Part shown: positions 1 through 6,681 of the stretch, piece after piece
Layout: each line of letters starts with the position of its first letter
Numbering within the stretch: the stretch's first letter is position 1
Source: CAZCQG01 sp964500775
GTDB lineage: Bacteria > Campylobacterota > Campylobacteria > Campylobacterales > CAZCQG01
NCBI GenBank assembly: GCA_964500775.1
Contig: CAZCQG010000057.1
Location: 1 to 11,106 of the forward strand
Length of the DNA: 11,106 nucleotides
Reading direction: 5' to 3'
Notes under the pieces: model-generated
Seen by the model: the letters and a program-made list of their open reading frames with translations, nothing else
What the model was told of the DNA's origin: nothing
Database searches by the model: none
Program-made: the position numbers and the translations under genes

Positions 1-7
1 GTTTCAA

Positions 8-721
8 ATGGCATTTTATGAGAGAGAATACCTGAGTAACGGCTCTGCCGCACAAGCAGAGTCGCATTATTCGCACGAACAAAGTGCGAGAGGTTCGCTT
101 GTAGCGTTTTTAAAACAGACGTATCAGATATTTGCAGGTTCGTTGCTTGCAGCGACCGTGGGAGCTTATATCGGGCTTGGGATGGCAGAATCTATCGCAA
201 GCTGGTACTGGGGTTTGGTGATTCTAGAATTTGCCCTTTTGTTCGGTTTATATGCGGTAAAAAACAAGCCGGGGATTAATTTTGCGGTATTGTTCGGATT
301 TACCTTCGTAAGCGGCTTGACCATTACGCCGCTTTTAAGTGCAGTTTTAGGGATGCCCGGAGGTGCGAGTATCGTATCGCAAGCATTTTTGATGACGGCT
401 GTGATTTTTGGAACTATGTCGATGTTTGCGTTGACGACCACGAAAGATTTTACGAGCTATTCGAAGCCGCTTTTTATTGCGCTTATCGTAATCGTGGTTG
501 CATCCGTGATAAATATCTTCCTCGGCAATCCTTTATTGCAGACGATTATCGCGGGTGTCGGTGCTTTGCTTTTTAGCTTTTTTATCATATTCGACACGCA
601 AAATATCGTGAAAGGTGCTTTTGCTACTCCGATAGAAGCGGCCGTAGCTTTGTATCTTGATTTTTTAAATCTTTTTGTCTCTTTGTTGCAACTACTTGGA
701 ATCTTCAATAACGACGAATAA
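8..721 (+). CDS. Bax inhibitor-1 (BI-1/YccA/TMBIM) family membrane protein
   Basis: A 237-residue inner-membrane protein. After a polar, probably cytoplasmic N-terminus (residues 1-38), about seven hydrophobic helices can be picked out: near 40-60, 66-84, 91-113, 122-143, 153-173, 176-199 and 207-232. The last two carry the conserved acidic residues of the family, D196 in FIIFDTQNIV and D218 in ALYLDFLNLF. These match the two aspartates that form the pH-sensitive latch in the Bacillus homologue YetJ. Family members are calcium/proton leak channels or stress-related membrane factors, and the bacterial physiological role is poorly defined, so I give no specific function. The start is ATG at base 8. 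Only seven bases precede it, so its ribosome binding site and promoter lie mostly outside the window. The following ThiD2-like gene overlaps its 3' end. Confidence 0.9.
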   Translation: MAFYEREYLSNGSAAQAESHYSHEQSARGSLVAFLKQTYQIFAGSLLAATVGAYIGLGMAESIASWYWGLVILEFALLFGLYAVKNKPGINFAVLFGFTFVSGLTITPLLSAVLGMPGGASIVSQAFLMTAVIFGTMSMFALTTTKDFTSYSKPLFIALIVIVVASVINIFLGNPLLQTIIAGVGALLFSFFIIFDTQNIVKGAFATPIEAAVALYLDFLNLFVSLLQLLGIFNNDE

Positions 722-1124
722 TACCGAATGCGAAGGCGAATCTTCTCGCTTTCGCATTATAGATGCCAATCTCAATCGCCTACGCGAGGGGATACGGGTA
801 GTCGAGGATATATACCGCTATGTCTTTGATAAAAAAGAAACTGCATATCGCTTAAAAGAGCTTCGCCATAAGGCGAGAATCGATGCGTATGATACACTAC
901 TAGACTCGCGAGATATTAGAAACGACTGCCTCAAAGAGAGTACCCAAAACGAAAGCAAAAGGGAAAATCTCAAATCTATCCTCATCGCAAACTATAAGCG
1001 CGCTCAAGAATCTGCAAGGGTGCTTGAAGAAGTGTGTAAGCTAGACGGGGTGTCGGAATCTGAAAACTTTAAATCTATACGCTATGAATTGTACGATCTA
1101 GAAAAAGAGCTCCTCCGAATCTAA
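696..1124 (+). CDS. ThiD2-domain protein (often annotated as thiamine-phosphate pyrophosphorylase-like)
   Basis: A small protein of about 142 residues. Its core begins with RIIDANLNRLREGIRVVEDI (from base 753), the signature of the ThiD2 domain, which occurs alone or fused to the N-terminus of some ThiE proteins. ThiD2 proteins are reported to act as monofunctional hydroxymethylpyrimidine-phosphate kinases in thiamin synthesis; that role here is inferred from the family. A second conserved block, RAQESARVLEEVCKL, follows near the C-terminus. It is largely helical and charged, with no signal peptide. The start is uncertain. After an in-frame stop at 666-668 there is no ATG or GTG before the conserved core, only TTG at 675 and TTG at 696, neither with a convincing Shine-Dalgarno sequence. 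I chose 696, which overlaps the upstream gene by 26 bases and suggests translational coupling. A strong stem-loop (727-758) lies between this start and the conserved core. The gene ends tail to tail with tyrA. Confidence 0.75.
   Translation: MESSITTNNTECEGESSRFRIIDANLNRLREGIRVVEDIYRYVFDKKETAYRLKELRHKARIDAYDTLLDSRDIRNDCLKESTQNESKRENLKSILIANYKRAQESARVLEEVCKLDGVSESENFKSIRYELYDLEKELLRI
727..758 (+). other. Strong stem-loop at the BI-1/ThiD2 gene junction
   Basis: Arms 727-739 and 746-758 pair over 13 positions, twelve Watson-Crick plus one G-U (735/750), around the six-base loop ATCTTC. The structure starts five bases after the stop of the BI-1 gene and ends just inside the codons for the ThiD2 signature. 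No T-run follows it, so it does not look like an intrinsic terminator. It may affect initiation of the downstream gene, protect a processed 3' end, or be fortuitous. Structure is seen; function is inferred. Confidence 0.5.
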
Positions 1125-1143
1125 AGAATCTCGTGGAGCTTTT
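1105..1143. terminator. Possible bidirectional terminator between convergent thiD2-like gene and tyrA
   Basis: Arms 1105-1113 (AAGAGCTCC) and 1135-1143 (GGAGCTTTT) form a nine-position stem with one G-U pair. The loop is long, 21 bases, and contains both stop codons. The left arm is preceded by A's and the right arm ends in TTTT, so a transcript from either strand would show a hairpin with a short U-tract. The position, exactly where two converging genes meet, supports the reading; the long loop and modest U-tract weaken it. Confidence 0.4.
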
Positions 1144-1948
1144 GCGCGCTCATCATCCATTTTTGCAAAGCATTCCAATCGTTTTTTTCTATAAGCCTTT
1201 TTGCTTCTTCAAGCTCATTTTGAAACGTCGTGACGGAATGTAAGAGATGTTTTTTATTTTGTCTGCTGATTTGCGTCCACATCTGCGGTGAGCTCTTCGC
1301 TATCCTACTCATATCTCTAAAGCCGCCCCCCGCAAGGGTAAGAATACTTTTGGGGTCTTCTTGTTTTATCACGCTGTTGGCGAGGGCATAGCTGATGATA
1401 TGGGGCATGTGGGAGATAAAAGCGGCATGCTTATCATGATCCTCCCCGTCCATTTTGACGATTTTCATCCCGATTCCGATGAATATCTCTTTTGCTAAAG
1501 CACTTTGGAGTTCGCCGCTTTGTTCAAGATTTGCCAAGACGACGATTTTGTCTTTGTATAGACCTTCTAGCGCGGCTTTAGGTCCGAAGTTTTCCGTTCC
1601 GCACATCGGGTGTGCCGCAACGACGTTTTTGCGTATATTTTGCGGAATATGGTCTATAATCTCTTTTTTCGTACTGCCGAGGTCTATGACGGTCGTATGC
1701 GGAGCGAGCTGCGTGATATTGCTTAGATAGTGGATGATGCCTTCAACCGGAACTGCCAAAAAAATGACATCGGATTCTATCGTCTCTTCCAAGCTCACGC
1801 TTTCATCAATGAGTCCCAACGATAGCGCTTGTTGTAAATGCAACTCGTTTCTATCAAAACCTACAACGCTTTTGAACATATCCAATTTTTTTATCGCTAG
1901 CCCCATTGAGCCGCCCATCAGTCCTAAACCGATAATACACGCTTTCAT
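1121..1948 (-). CDS. tyrA: Prephenate dehydrogenase TyrA
   Basis: This 275-residue cytoplasmic enzyme oxidatively decarboxylates prephenate to 4-hydroxyphenylpyruvate in tyrosine synthesis. The N-terminus is a Rossmann nucleotide fold, GLGLMGGS (residues 7-14), with D32 at the end of the second strand (VVGFDRN) as expected for NAD binding. Family motifs follow: DLGSTK (89-94), AHPMCGTE (112-119) with H113 in the position of the catalytic histidine, SHMPH (179-183), and GGGFRDMSRIA (207-217) with R211 as the likely prephenate carboxylate contact. Length is normal for a monofunctional TyrA; there is no chorismate mutase or ACT domain. The ATG is preceded by AAGGGA (1954-1959, minus strand) at good spacing. 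Its 3' end overlaps the stop of the converging ThiD2-like gene by four bases. It is divergent from bamA, an arrangement I recall from Campylobacter. Confidence 0.95.
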   Translation of the reverse strand: MKACIIGLGLMGGSMGLAIKKLDMFKSVVGFDRNELHLQQALSLGLIDESVSLEETIESDVIFLAVPVEGIIHYLSNITQLAPHTTVIDLGSTKKEIIDHIPQNIRKNVVAAHPMCGTENFGPKAALEGLYKDKIVVLANLEQSGELQSALAKEIFIGIGMKIVKMDGEDHDKHAAFISHMPHIISYALANSVIKQEDPKSILTLAGGGFRDMSRIAKSSPQMWTQISRQNKKHLLHSVTTFQNELEEAKRLIEKNDWNALQKWMMSAQKLHEIL

Positions 1949-2062
1949 TCAAGTCCCTTCACATAATAAAAGATGCATTTGATGCAACGCCTTTGGCTCA
2001 TCTTTCATCTCTAACTTACTTTCCTGCCGCAAGATTAGTTTTGATTCTACCAAAGAGACCAT
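1949..2062 (-). CDS. Possible 37-residue small protein or leader peptide upstream of tyrA
   Basis: On the minus strand an ATG at 2060-2062 opens 37 codons that end in TGA at 1949-1951, directly abutting the tyrA ATG at 1946-1948. The predicted peptide is mainly Leu, Glu, Lys, Ser, Met and His, with one Cys near the end, and no membrane segment. There is no cluster of Tyr or Phe codons, so it does not look like a classical attenuation leader for an aromatic pathway gene. The tyrA Shine-Dalgarno lies inside its last codons, which would allow coupling. A further in-frame ATG (MKDEP) lies within it. I see no convincing ribosome binding site for either ATG, so this may be chance. I do not recognise it. 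Confidence 0.3.
   Translation of the reverse strand: MVSLVESKLILRQESKLEMKDEPKALHQMHLLLCEGT
1974..1986. repeat. Short palindrome TGCAT-ttg-ATGCA upstream of tyrA
   Basis: A perfect 5-bp inverted repeat with a three-base centre lies 26 bases upstream of the tyrA ATG. It also contains a direct repeat of GATGCA (1972-1977 and 1981-1986). It could be a small operator or part of the 5' leader structure of tyrA; at this length it could equally be chance. Confidence 0.25.
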
Positions 2063-2075
2063 TAACGAATCAAAA
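2039..2075. repeat. Perfect 9-bp inverted repeat in the tyrA/bamA divergent region
   Basis: TTTTGATTC at 2039-2047 is matched by its exact reverse complement GAATCAAAA at 2067-2075, with a 19-base spacer. The right arm ends two bases before the bamA -10 box, and the spacer covers where a -35 element would sit. Candidate roles are a dyad operator for a regulator acting on bamA and/or tyrA, or a stem in the tyrA-side transcript. The repeat is visible; the role is inference. Confidence 0.4.
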
Positions 2076-2077
2076 GA

Positions 2078-2083
2078 TATAAT
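2078..2083 (+). promoter_or_regulatory. Likely sigma-70 -10 box (TATAAT) of the bamA operon
   Basis: An exact TATAAT lies 34 bases upstream of the bamA start, which would put transcription start near 2090 and leave a leader of about 28 bases. There is no good -35 hexamer at 16-18 bases upstream. That is common in Campylobacterota, whose housekeeping promoters rely on the -10 box and AT-rich upstream DNA. It is the best promoter-like sequence in front of the six-gene unit. Confidence 0.55.
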
Positions 2084-2117
2084 CCTAGATTAAAAAATAT
2101 AGTCACAAAGGTTTATA

Positions 2118-4331
2118 GTGAAAAAATCCCTAATCACCGCCGCATTGCTCTGTGCCGCCCCTATGTTTTCAAAAACTATCAAAGAGATCAAATACGAGGG
2201 ACTTATCCATATCTCCCCGATAGTAGCGAACGAGATAGTAGGTTTACAGGAGGGATCCGAGCTTGATCCTATGGCGATAGACGAAGCGCTAAGAAAGTTT
2301 TATAAACAGGGCTATTTTAAAGATATTTACGTAATCGAAGAAAACGGAGTTTTGACGTTTCACTTCAAAGAGAAGCCGATCATAGCGAGTATCGAGATTC
2401 GAGGGTATGGTTCGACGAAAGAGCAAGGGGAGCTTGAAAAAGAGGTCGGACTTAAAAAGGGTGACGTATACGACAAGGATAAAATCGCAAAAGCAAAAAG
2501 AGCCATCATAGAAGCAGTCGAAGCAAAAGGGTACTTTGATACCGTCGTCGAGGCTACGACCGAGGAGATCAACGAGTATAGCTTAAAACTCATCCTAGAT
2601 GTCAATAAAGGTGAGCAGATAACGATTGATGAGATAGAGTATTGCGGCGTGGATGAATATGACGGGAGCGATTTCGAGCCGTATATAGCCAACAAAGAAC
2701 GTGATTTTTTAGGTTGGATGTGGGGCTTTAACGACGGCTATCTGCGGGTAAATGATCTGGAAGTGGATGGAAGAAGAATTCGAGAATATTATATGAGAAA
2801 AGGTTTCTTGGATGCCGAAGTTTCTCCCGCACATTTGCAAGCCAATTTTACCGACTACAAAGCGACTCTCTCTTACAAGATAAACGAAGGGAGAAAATAT
2901 TTCATCGAATCTGTCGAGGTTGTACAGAACGAGGAGGTAGAAGACAAACAGAAGTTAATGGAACTTTTGAATGTCGAGCCGGGTGATAGATTTAACATCG
3001 AGCGCGTCAGGAAAGATGCCACGAGAATCAAAGACGCTATAGGTGATTTAGGATATGCGTTTGCTACGGTTGAACCCAAGATGGATAAAAACGAGGAAAA
3101 TTCCACACTAAAAATCACCTATGTAGTCGATCCCGGCAAAAAAGTGTATATCAATGACGTGTTTATATCGGGGAATATCAGGACGCTAGATAGAGTAATA
3201 CGCCGTGACGTGCTTTTGGCGCCGGGCGATTTGTATAATATGACCGATATGAAGGATTCGAAGCTAAAACTAAGAAGAAGCGGCTATTTTGACGAAGTAG
3301 AGATAGATGAGATACGTGTGAGTGAGGACAAGATTGATCTTCACGTAAACGTAGAAGAAGCAAAAACGGGTGAGTTTAAATTTGGTCTTGGATATGGAAG
3401 CTACGGAGGACTTTCCGGCTCGATCGGTGTTTCCGACAAAAACGTTTTTGGGAGCGGCTTAGGTGCTTCGGCAGCAATTGATGCGTCATCAAAAAGTACT
3501 ACATTCTCCTTTTCGCTATATAACCCTAGGGTGCTAGATAGTGAATATTCTTTGAAATCAACCTTGTATCAAACCAAAAATGAAGCGGCAGACTATACGG
3601 AATATGCAACCGGTTTTAGCGTAACGGGAGGAAAATTCTTAACTAGGCATTTACAGGCAACACTCGGCTATGCGGCTACATATACATTGCTTAAGGATGT
3701 AAACGTCACTACGGCTTCGTATGGCGATGAGTCATTTTTTAAAAGTGCGATTATTCCCGGAATCTCTTATGACACGACTAATGATTATTACTTTCCAACC
3801 GAGGGGATAGATGCATCCGCGAGTATGGAAATAGCGGGTATCGGAGGCGATGAAAAATACATAAAAACTTTCGGTGTGCTTGAAGCGTTTTACGGGCTTG
3901 AAGACGATTACGATAGGGACATTATCTTACGATCGCGCTCAAAGGTAGGTTTTATCGTGGATACGGGGTATTTGCCGATCAACCAAAAGATGTATCTGGG
4001 CGGGGTAAAAACATTAAGAGGTTTTGAGTCAAATACATTATCGCCTATAGATGTAAACGGAACAAGAATAGGGGGCGATCAGATGTTCTCTCAAAGCCTT
4101 GAAGCATCTTTCGGTCTTTTTGAGACGGTACAAATGCGGTTGAACTTATTTGCAGACTTTGGGATGATAGGAGATGGCTCGATAGGAGATATTTCAAGAT
4201 ATAGTACGGGTTATGCCATCGAGTGGCTTTCGCCGATGGGTCCCCTTAACCTAATATTCCCTATGTATTCAAACAGCAAGCCCACCGATAGGACTTCTAG
4301 CTTTGAGTTTGTAATGGGACAAAGGTTTTAA
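2118..4331 (+). CDS. bamA: Outer membrane protein assembly factor BamA (Omp85)
   Basis: This 737-residue protein is the central pore of the BAM complex, which folds beta-barrel proteins into the outer membrane. A signal peptide covers about residues 1-18 (KKSLITAALLCAAPMFS). The region to about residue 415 holds a series of POTRA repeats, probably five (roughly 20-90, 91-168, 169-258, 260-340 and 343-414), recognisable by recurring Gly-Tyr/Phe-Phe/Ala endings such as QGYFKDI, KGYFDTV, KGFLDAEV, LGYAFATV and SGYFDEVEI. The C-terminal barrel starts near TGEFKFGLGYGSYGG and carries the family LRGFE motif (R634-G635-F636, the VRGF/Y lid-loop signature). It ends in a terminal Phe, the beta-signal expected for an outer membrane barrel. 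The start is GTG, with AAAGG at 2107-2111. Its last codons contain the AAAGG used by mqnC, whose ATG overlaps the bamA TAA by one base. Confidence 0.95.
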   Translation: MKKSLITAALLCAAPMFSKTIKEIKYEGLIHISPIVANEIVGLQEGSELDPMAIDEALRKFYKQGYFKDIYVIEENGVLTFHFKEKPIIASIEIRGYGSTKEQGELEKEVGLKKGDVYDKDKIAKAKRAIIEAVEAKGYFDTVVEATTEEINEYSLKLILDVNKGEQITIDEIEYCGVDEYDGSDFEPYIANKERDFLGWMWGFNDGYLRVNDLEVDGRRIREYYMRKGFLDAEVSPAHLQANFTDYKATLSYKINEGRKYFIESVEVVQNEEVEDKQKLMELLNVEPGDRFNIERVRKDATRIKDAIGDLGYAFATVEPKMDKNEENSTLKITYVVDPGKKVYINDVFISGNIRTLDRVIRRDVLLAPGDLYNMTDMKDSKLKLRRSGYFDEVEIDEIRVSEDKIDLHVNVEEAKTGEFKFGLGYGSYGGLSGSIGVSDKNVFGSGLGASAAIDASSKSTTFSFSLYNPRVLDSEYSLKSTLYQTKNEAADYTEYATGFSVTGGKFLTRHLQATLGYAATYTLLKDVNVTTASYGDESFFKSAIIPGISYDTTNDYYFPTEGIDASASMEIAGIGGDEKYIKTFGVLEAFYGLEDDYDRDIILRSRSKVGFIVDTGYLPINQKMYLGGVKTLRGFESNTLSPIDVNGTRIGGDQMFSQSLEASFGLFETVQMRLNLFADFGMIGDGSIGDISRYSTGYAIEWLSPMGPLNLIFPMYSNSKPTDRTSSFEFVMGQRF

Positions 4332-5377
4332 TGAGTCGTATTTCCGATTCCGAAGCGCTAGCGATTTTAAAGGAATCCTCGCTTAAAGAAGCGGGTAAAA
4401 GAGCTTATGAGCGAAAATTGGTTTTACATCCTGAAAAAATCACCACTTTTGTAGTTGATAGAAATATCAATTATACGAACATTTGTTGGGTAAATTGTAA
4501 ATTTTGTGCGTTTAAGGTCGGCAAAGACGATGCACAGGCATATGTGCTAAGCACAAGTGAAATAGATAAAAAAATTGACGAACTACTGGAGATAGGCGGC
4601 ACGCAGATACTTTTTCAAGGAGGGGTGCATCCTGATTTCGGGATCGAGTACTACGAAGAGCTAGTCGGACATATCGCAAAAAAATATCCGACTATCACCA
4701 TACACGGGTTTTCTGCGGTAGAAATAGATTACATCGCTAAAAAATCAAAACTCTCGATAGAAGAGGTGCTAAAAAGACTCCAAGGTGCGGGACTTCGTTC
4801 TATCCCCGGTGCGGGTGCGGAGATACTTAGCGAGCGCGTGAGAGAGCGCATAGCACCGAAAAAAGTGAGTAGCGATAAATGGATCGAGATACACAAAACC
4901 GCCCACAAAATAGGGATGAAAAGTACCGCGACAATGATGTTCGGTAGCGTAGATACGGATGAAGATATTATCGAGCATTTTCGAAGAATACGTGATTTAC
5001 AAGATGAAACCGGAGGCTTTCGCGCGTTTATCCCGTGGTCGTTTCAGCCCGATAATACACCGCTTAAAGTTGAGTATCCGCACATAAAAAAACAGAGTTC
5101 GAATAGGTATTTGAAGATTTTGGCAACGGCGAGAATTTATCTCGATAATTTTAAAAATATCCAAAGCTCTTGGGTGACGCAAGGGAGCTTTGTAGGGCAA
5201 AGTGCTCTGTTTTTCGGGGCCAATGATCTTGGAAGCACGATGATGGAAGAGAATGTCGTCGCCGCGGCAGGAGCAAGCAATAGAATGAATCAGCAAGAGA
5301 TGATAGAGCTTATCAGGGATGCAGGGGAAAAGCCTGCAAAGAGGGATACCGCGTACAATATCTTAGAGGTGTTTTGA
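4331..5377 (+). CDS. mqnC: Cyclic dehypoxanthinyl futalosine synthase MqnC (radical SAM)
   Basis: This 348-residue radical SAM enzyme cyclises dehypoxanthine futalosine in the futalosine route to menaquinone, the respiratory quinone of Campylobacterota. The 4Fe-4S cluster motif CxxxCxxC is seen as C52-C56-C59 (NICWVNCKFCAF). Other family features are the glycine-rich GGTQILFQGGVHP, the SIPGAGAEIL segment, and PWSFQPDNTPL, which points to MqnC rather than its paralogue MqnE. The C-terminal KPAKRDTAYNIL matches the MqnC ending. Length is normal, and no transmembrane or signal sequence is present. The ATG at 4331 overlaps the bamA stop (TAATG) with AAAGG at 4321-4325. Its own stop overlaps the next ATG by one base (TGATG). 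In Helicobacter pylori I recall the same order, bamA-mqnC-M16 peptidase. Confidence 0.93.
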   Translation: MSRISDSEALAILKESSLKEAGKRAYERKLVLHPEKITTFVVDRNINYTNICWVNCKFCAFKVGKDDAQAYVLSTSEIDKKIDELLEIGGTQILFQGGVHPDFGIEYYEELVGHIAKKYPTITIHGFSAVEIDYIAKKSKLSIEEVLKRLQGAGLRSIPGAGAEILSERVRERIAPKKVSSDKWIEIHKTAHKIGMKSTATMMFGSVDTDEDIIEHFRRIRDLQDETGGFRAFIPWSFQPDNTPLKVEYPHIKKQSSNRYLKILATARIYLDNFKNIQSSWVTQGSFVGQSALFFGANDLGSTMMEENVVAAAGASNRMNQQEMIELIRDAGEKPAKRDTAYNILEVF

Positions 5378-6681
5378 TGCTAAGGTTTATTGGTTTAATT
5401 ATTTTTATTTTTCAAGGGATGGTAATGAGTGCTGGTTTGGATAGCGTAAAAGTGCAAGGTGTCGAGATTCCGATAGTGTATGAAATAAATAATGATCTAC
5501 CGGTATATCATCTCCAATTGGTATTCAAAAATTCAGGCTCTATACAAGACGGCGATCATCCGGGGCTTGCCTATTTAAGTGCAAGAATCTTGAATGAAGG
5601 GACAAAAAAAGAGGGTTCGAGCGATTTTGCAAATAAGCTTGAGAATAAAGCTATCAGTATCGGTGTAAGTGCCGGTTTTGAAACATTTGTTTTTGATCTA
5701 AGCTCATTAAAAGAGCACGCAAAAGAGGGGAAAAAATACCTCAAAGAACTTTTGCAAGATCCCAACCTTAAACGTGATACCCTAAAAAAAGTAGTTGTAG
5801 AGCTAAAAGGGAATCTGCTTAGAAAAAATAGCGACTTTGATTATTTGGCATCCAGAGGACTTATGGAGGAGATCTATAGGGGGACACCGCTAGAGTATTC
5901 TTCGCAGGGCACGCTAGAGAGTGTCGATGCGATAAGTCTCAAAGATATTCGAGAGTTTTTAAAACAATACATCAACCTTAAGAATCTCATCATCGTAGTG
6001 GGCGGAGATATTGCGATAGAAGAGGAGAAAAAAGAGATAGGGAAGCTCATTGAGAGTTTTCAAGTCGGGAAAGAAGCGTCTTCAGAATTTGTGAAGATAA
6101 ACGAATCCAATGCTACGATTCTCACCTATAAAGATACCCAGCAAGCATACGTATATTTTGGCGCACCGCTTTTTGTGAAAGACTATAAAAGCGAAGGCTA
6201 TAAGGCGAAAGTCGCATCGTTTATTTTGGGTGCAAGCGGCTTTGGTAGCAGAATGATGGAAGAGGTACGCGTCAAGCGAGGCTTGGCGTATTCGGCATAT
6301 ATGCGTCTCAATCTCAATAAATCCCACGCCTATGCAAGCGGGCATCTGCAAACAAAACTCGCATCGCAAGAAGATGCGATACGCGTGGTCAAAGAGGTGG
6401 TAGCGACATTCGTAGAAAAAGGGGTGACGCAAAAAGAGCTTGATGCCGCGAAAAAATTCTTGCTTGGAAGCGAGCCTTTAAGAAACGAGCTTTTAAATCA
6501 AAGACTCGGAAGTGCATTTAGCGAATTTTACAGAGATTTGCCCCTAGGATACAGAGACGAAGAGCTAAAAAAGATCGAAGCGCTCTCGTTAAAAGAACTC
6601 AACGATTTTATAAAAGCACATAGCGAAATCACGAAGTTAGCATTTTCCGTCATAACCGCAAAGGAAGCTCCAAAAGATTGA
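5377..6681 (+). CDS. M16 peptidase family protein lacking the zinc-binding motif, periplasmic
   Basis: A 434-residue protein with the two-domain M16B fold (half-ring). A hydrophobic N-terminus (about residues 1-19) looks like a signal peptide without a lipobox, so it is probably periplasmic. Active M16 enzymes carry HxxEH within GLAHxxEH. Here the aligned stretch GLAYLSARILNEGT (63-76) has Y66, A69 and R70 in place of the two His and the Glu, so zinc peptidase activity is not expected from this chain alone. The second half keeps the other signature, VRVKRGLAYSAY, with R298 and Y305 matching the Arg/Tyr substrate-binding pair of partner subunits. In some M16B systems one subunit supplies HxxEH and the other R/Y, so this may be the R/Y half of a heterodimer. 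No partner is in the window. ATG at 5377 is chosen over the TTG at 5374 because AGAGG (5365-5369) is well spaced and TGATG overlap fits. Confidence 0.88.
   Translation: MLRFIGLIIFIFQGMVMSAGLDSVKVQGVEIPIVYEINNDLPVYHLQLVFKNSGSIQDGDHPGLAYLSARILNEGTKKEGSSDFANKLENKAISIGVSAGFETFVFDLSSLKEHAKEGKKYLKELLQDPNLKRDTLKKVVVELKGNLLRKNSDFDYLASRGLMEEIYRGTPLEYSSQGTLESVDAISLKDIREFLKQYINLKNLIIVVGGDIAIEEEKKEIGKLIESFQVGKEASSEFVKINESNATILTYKDTQQAYVYFGAPLFVKDYKSEGYKAKVASFILGASGFGSRMMEEVRVKRGLAYSAYMRLNLNKSHAYASGHLQTKLASQEDAIRVVKEVVATFVEKGVTQKELDAAKKFLLGSEPLRNELLNQRLGSAFSEFYRDLPLGYRDEELKKIEALSLKELNDFIKAHSEITKLAFSVITAKEAPKD

Noticed and set aside
5320..5338. Stem TGCAGG/CCTGCA with a seven-base loop near the end of mqnC, considered as a terminator
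   Set aside because: It is inside the coding region, the stem is only 6 bp, no T-run follows, and the next gene is overlapped and clearly co-directional.
5374..5376. TTG just before the ATG as the start of the M16 gene
   Set aside because: The adjacent ATG at 5377 has better spacing to AGAGG and gives the usual TGATG overlap with mqnC.
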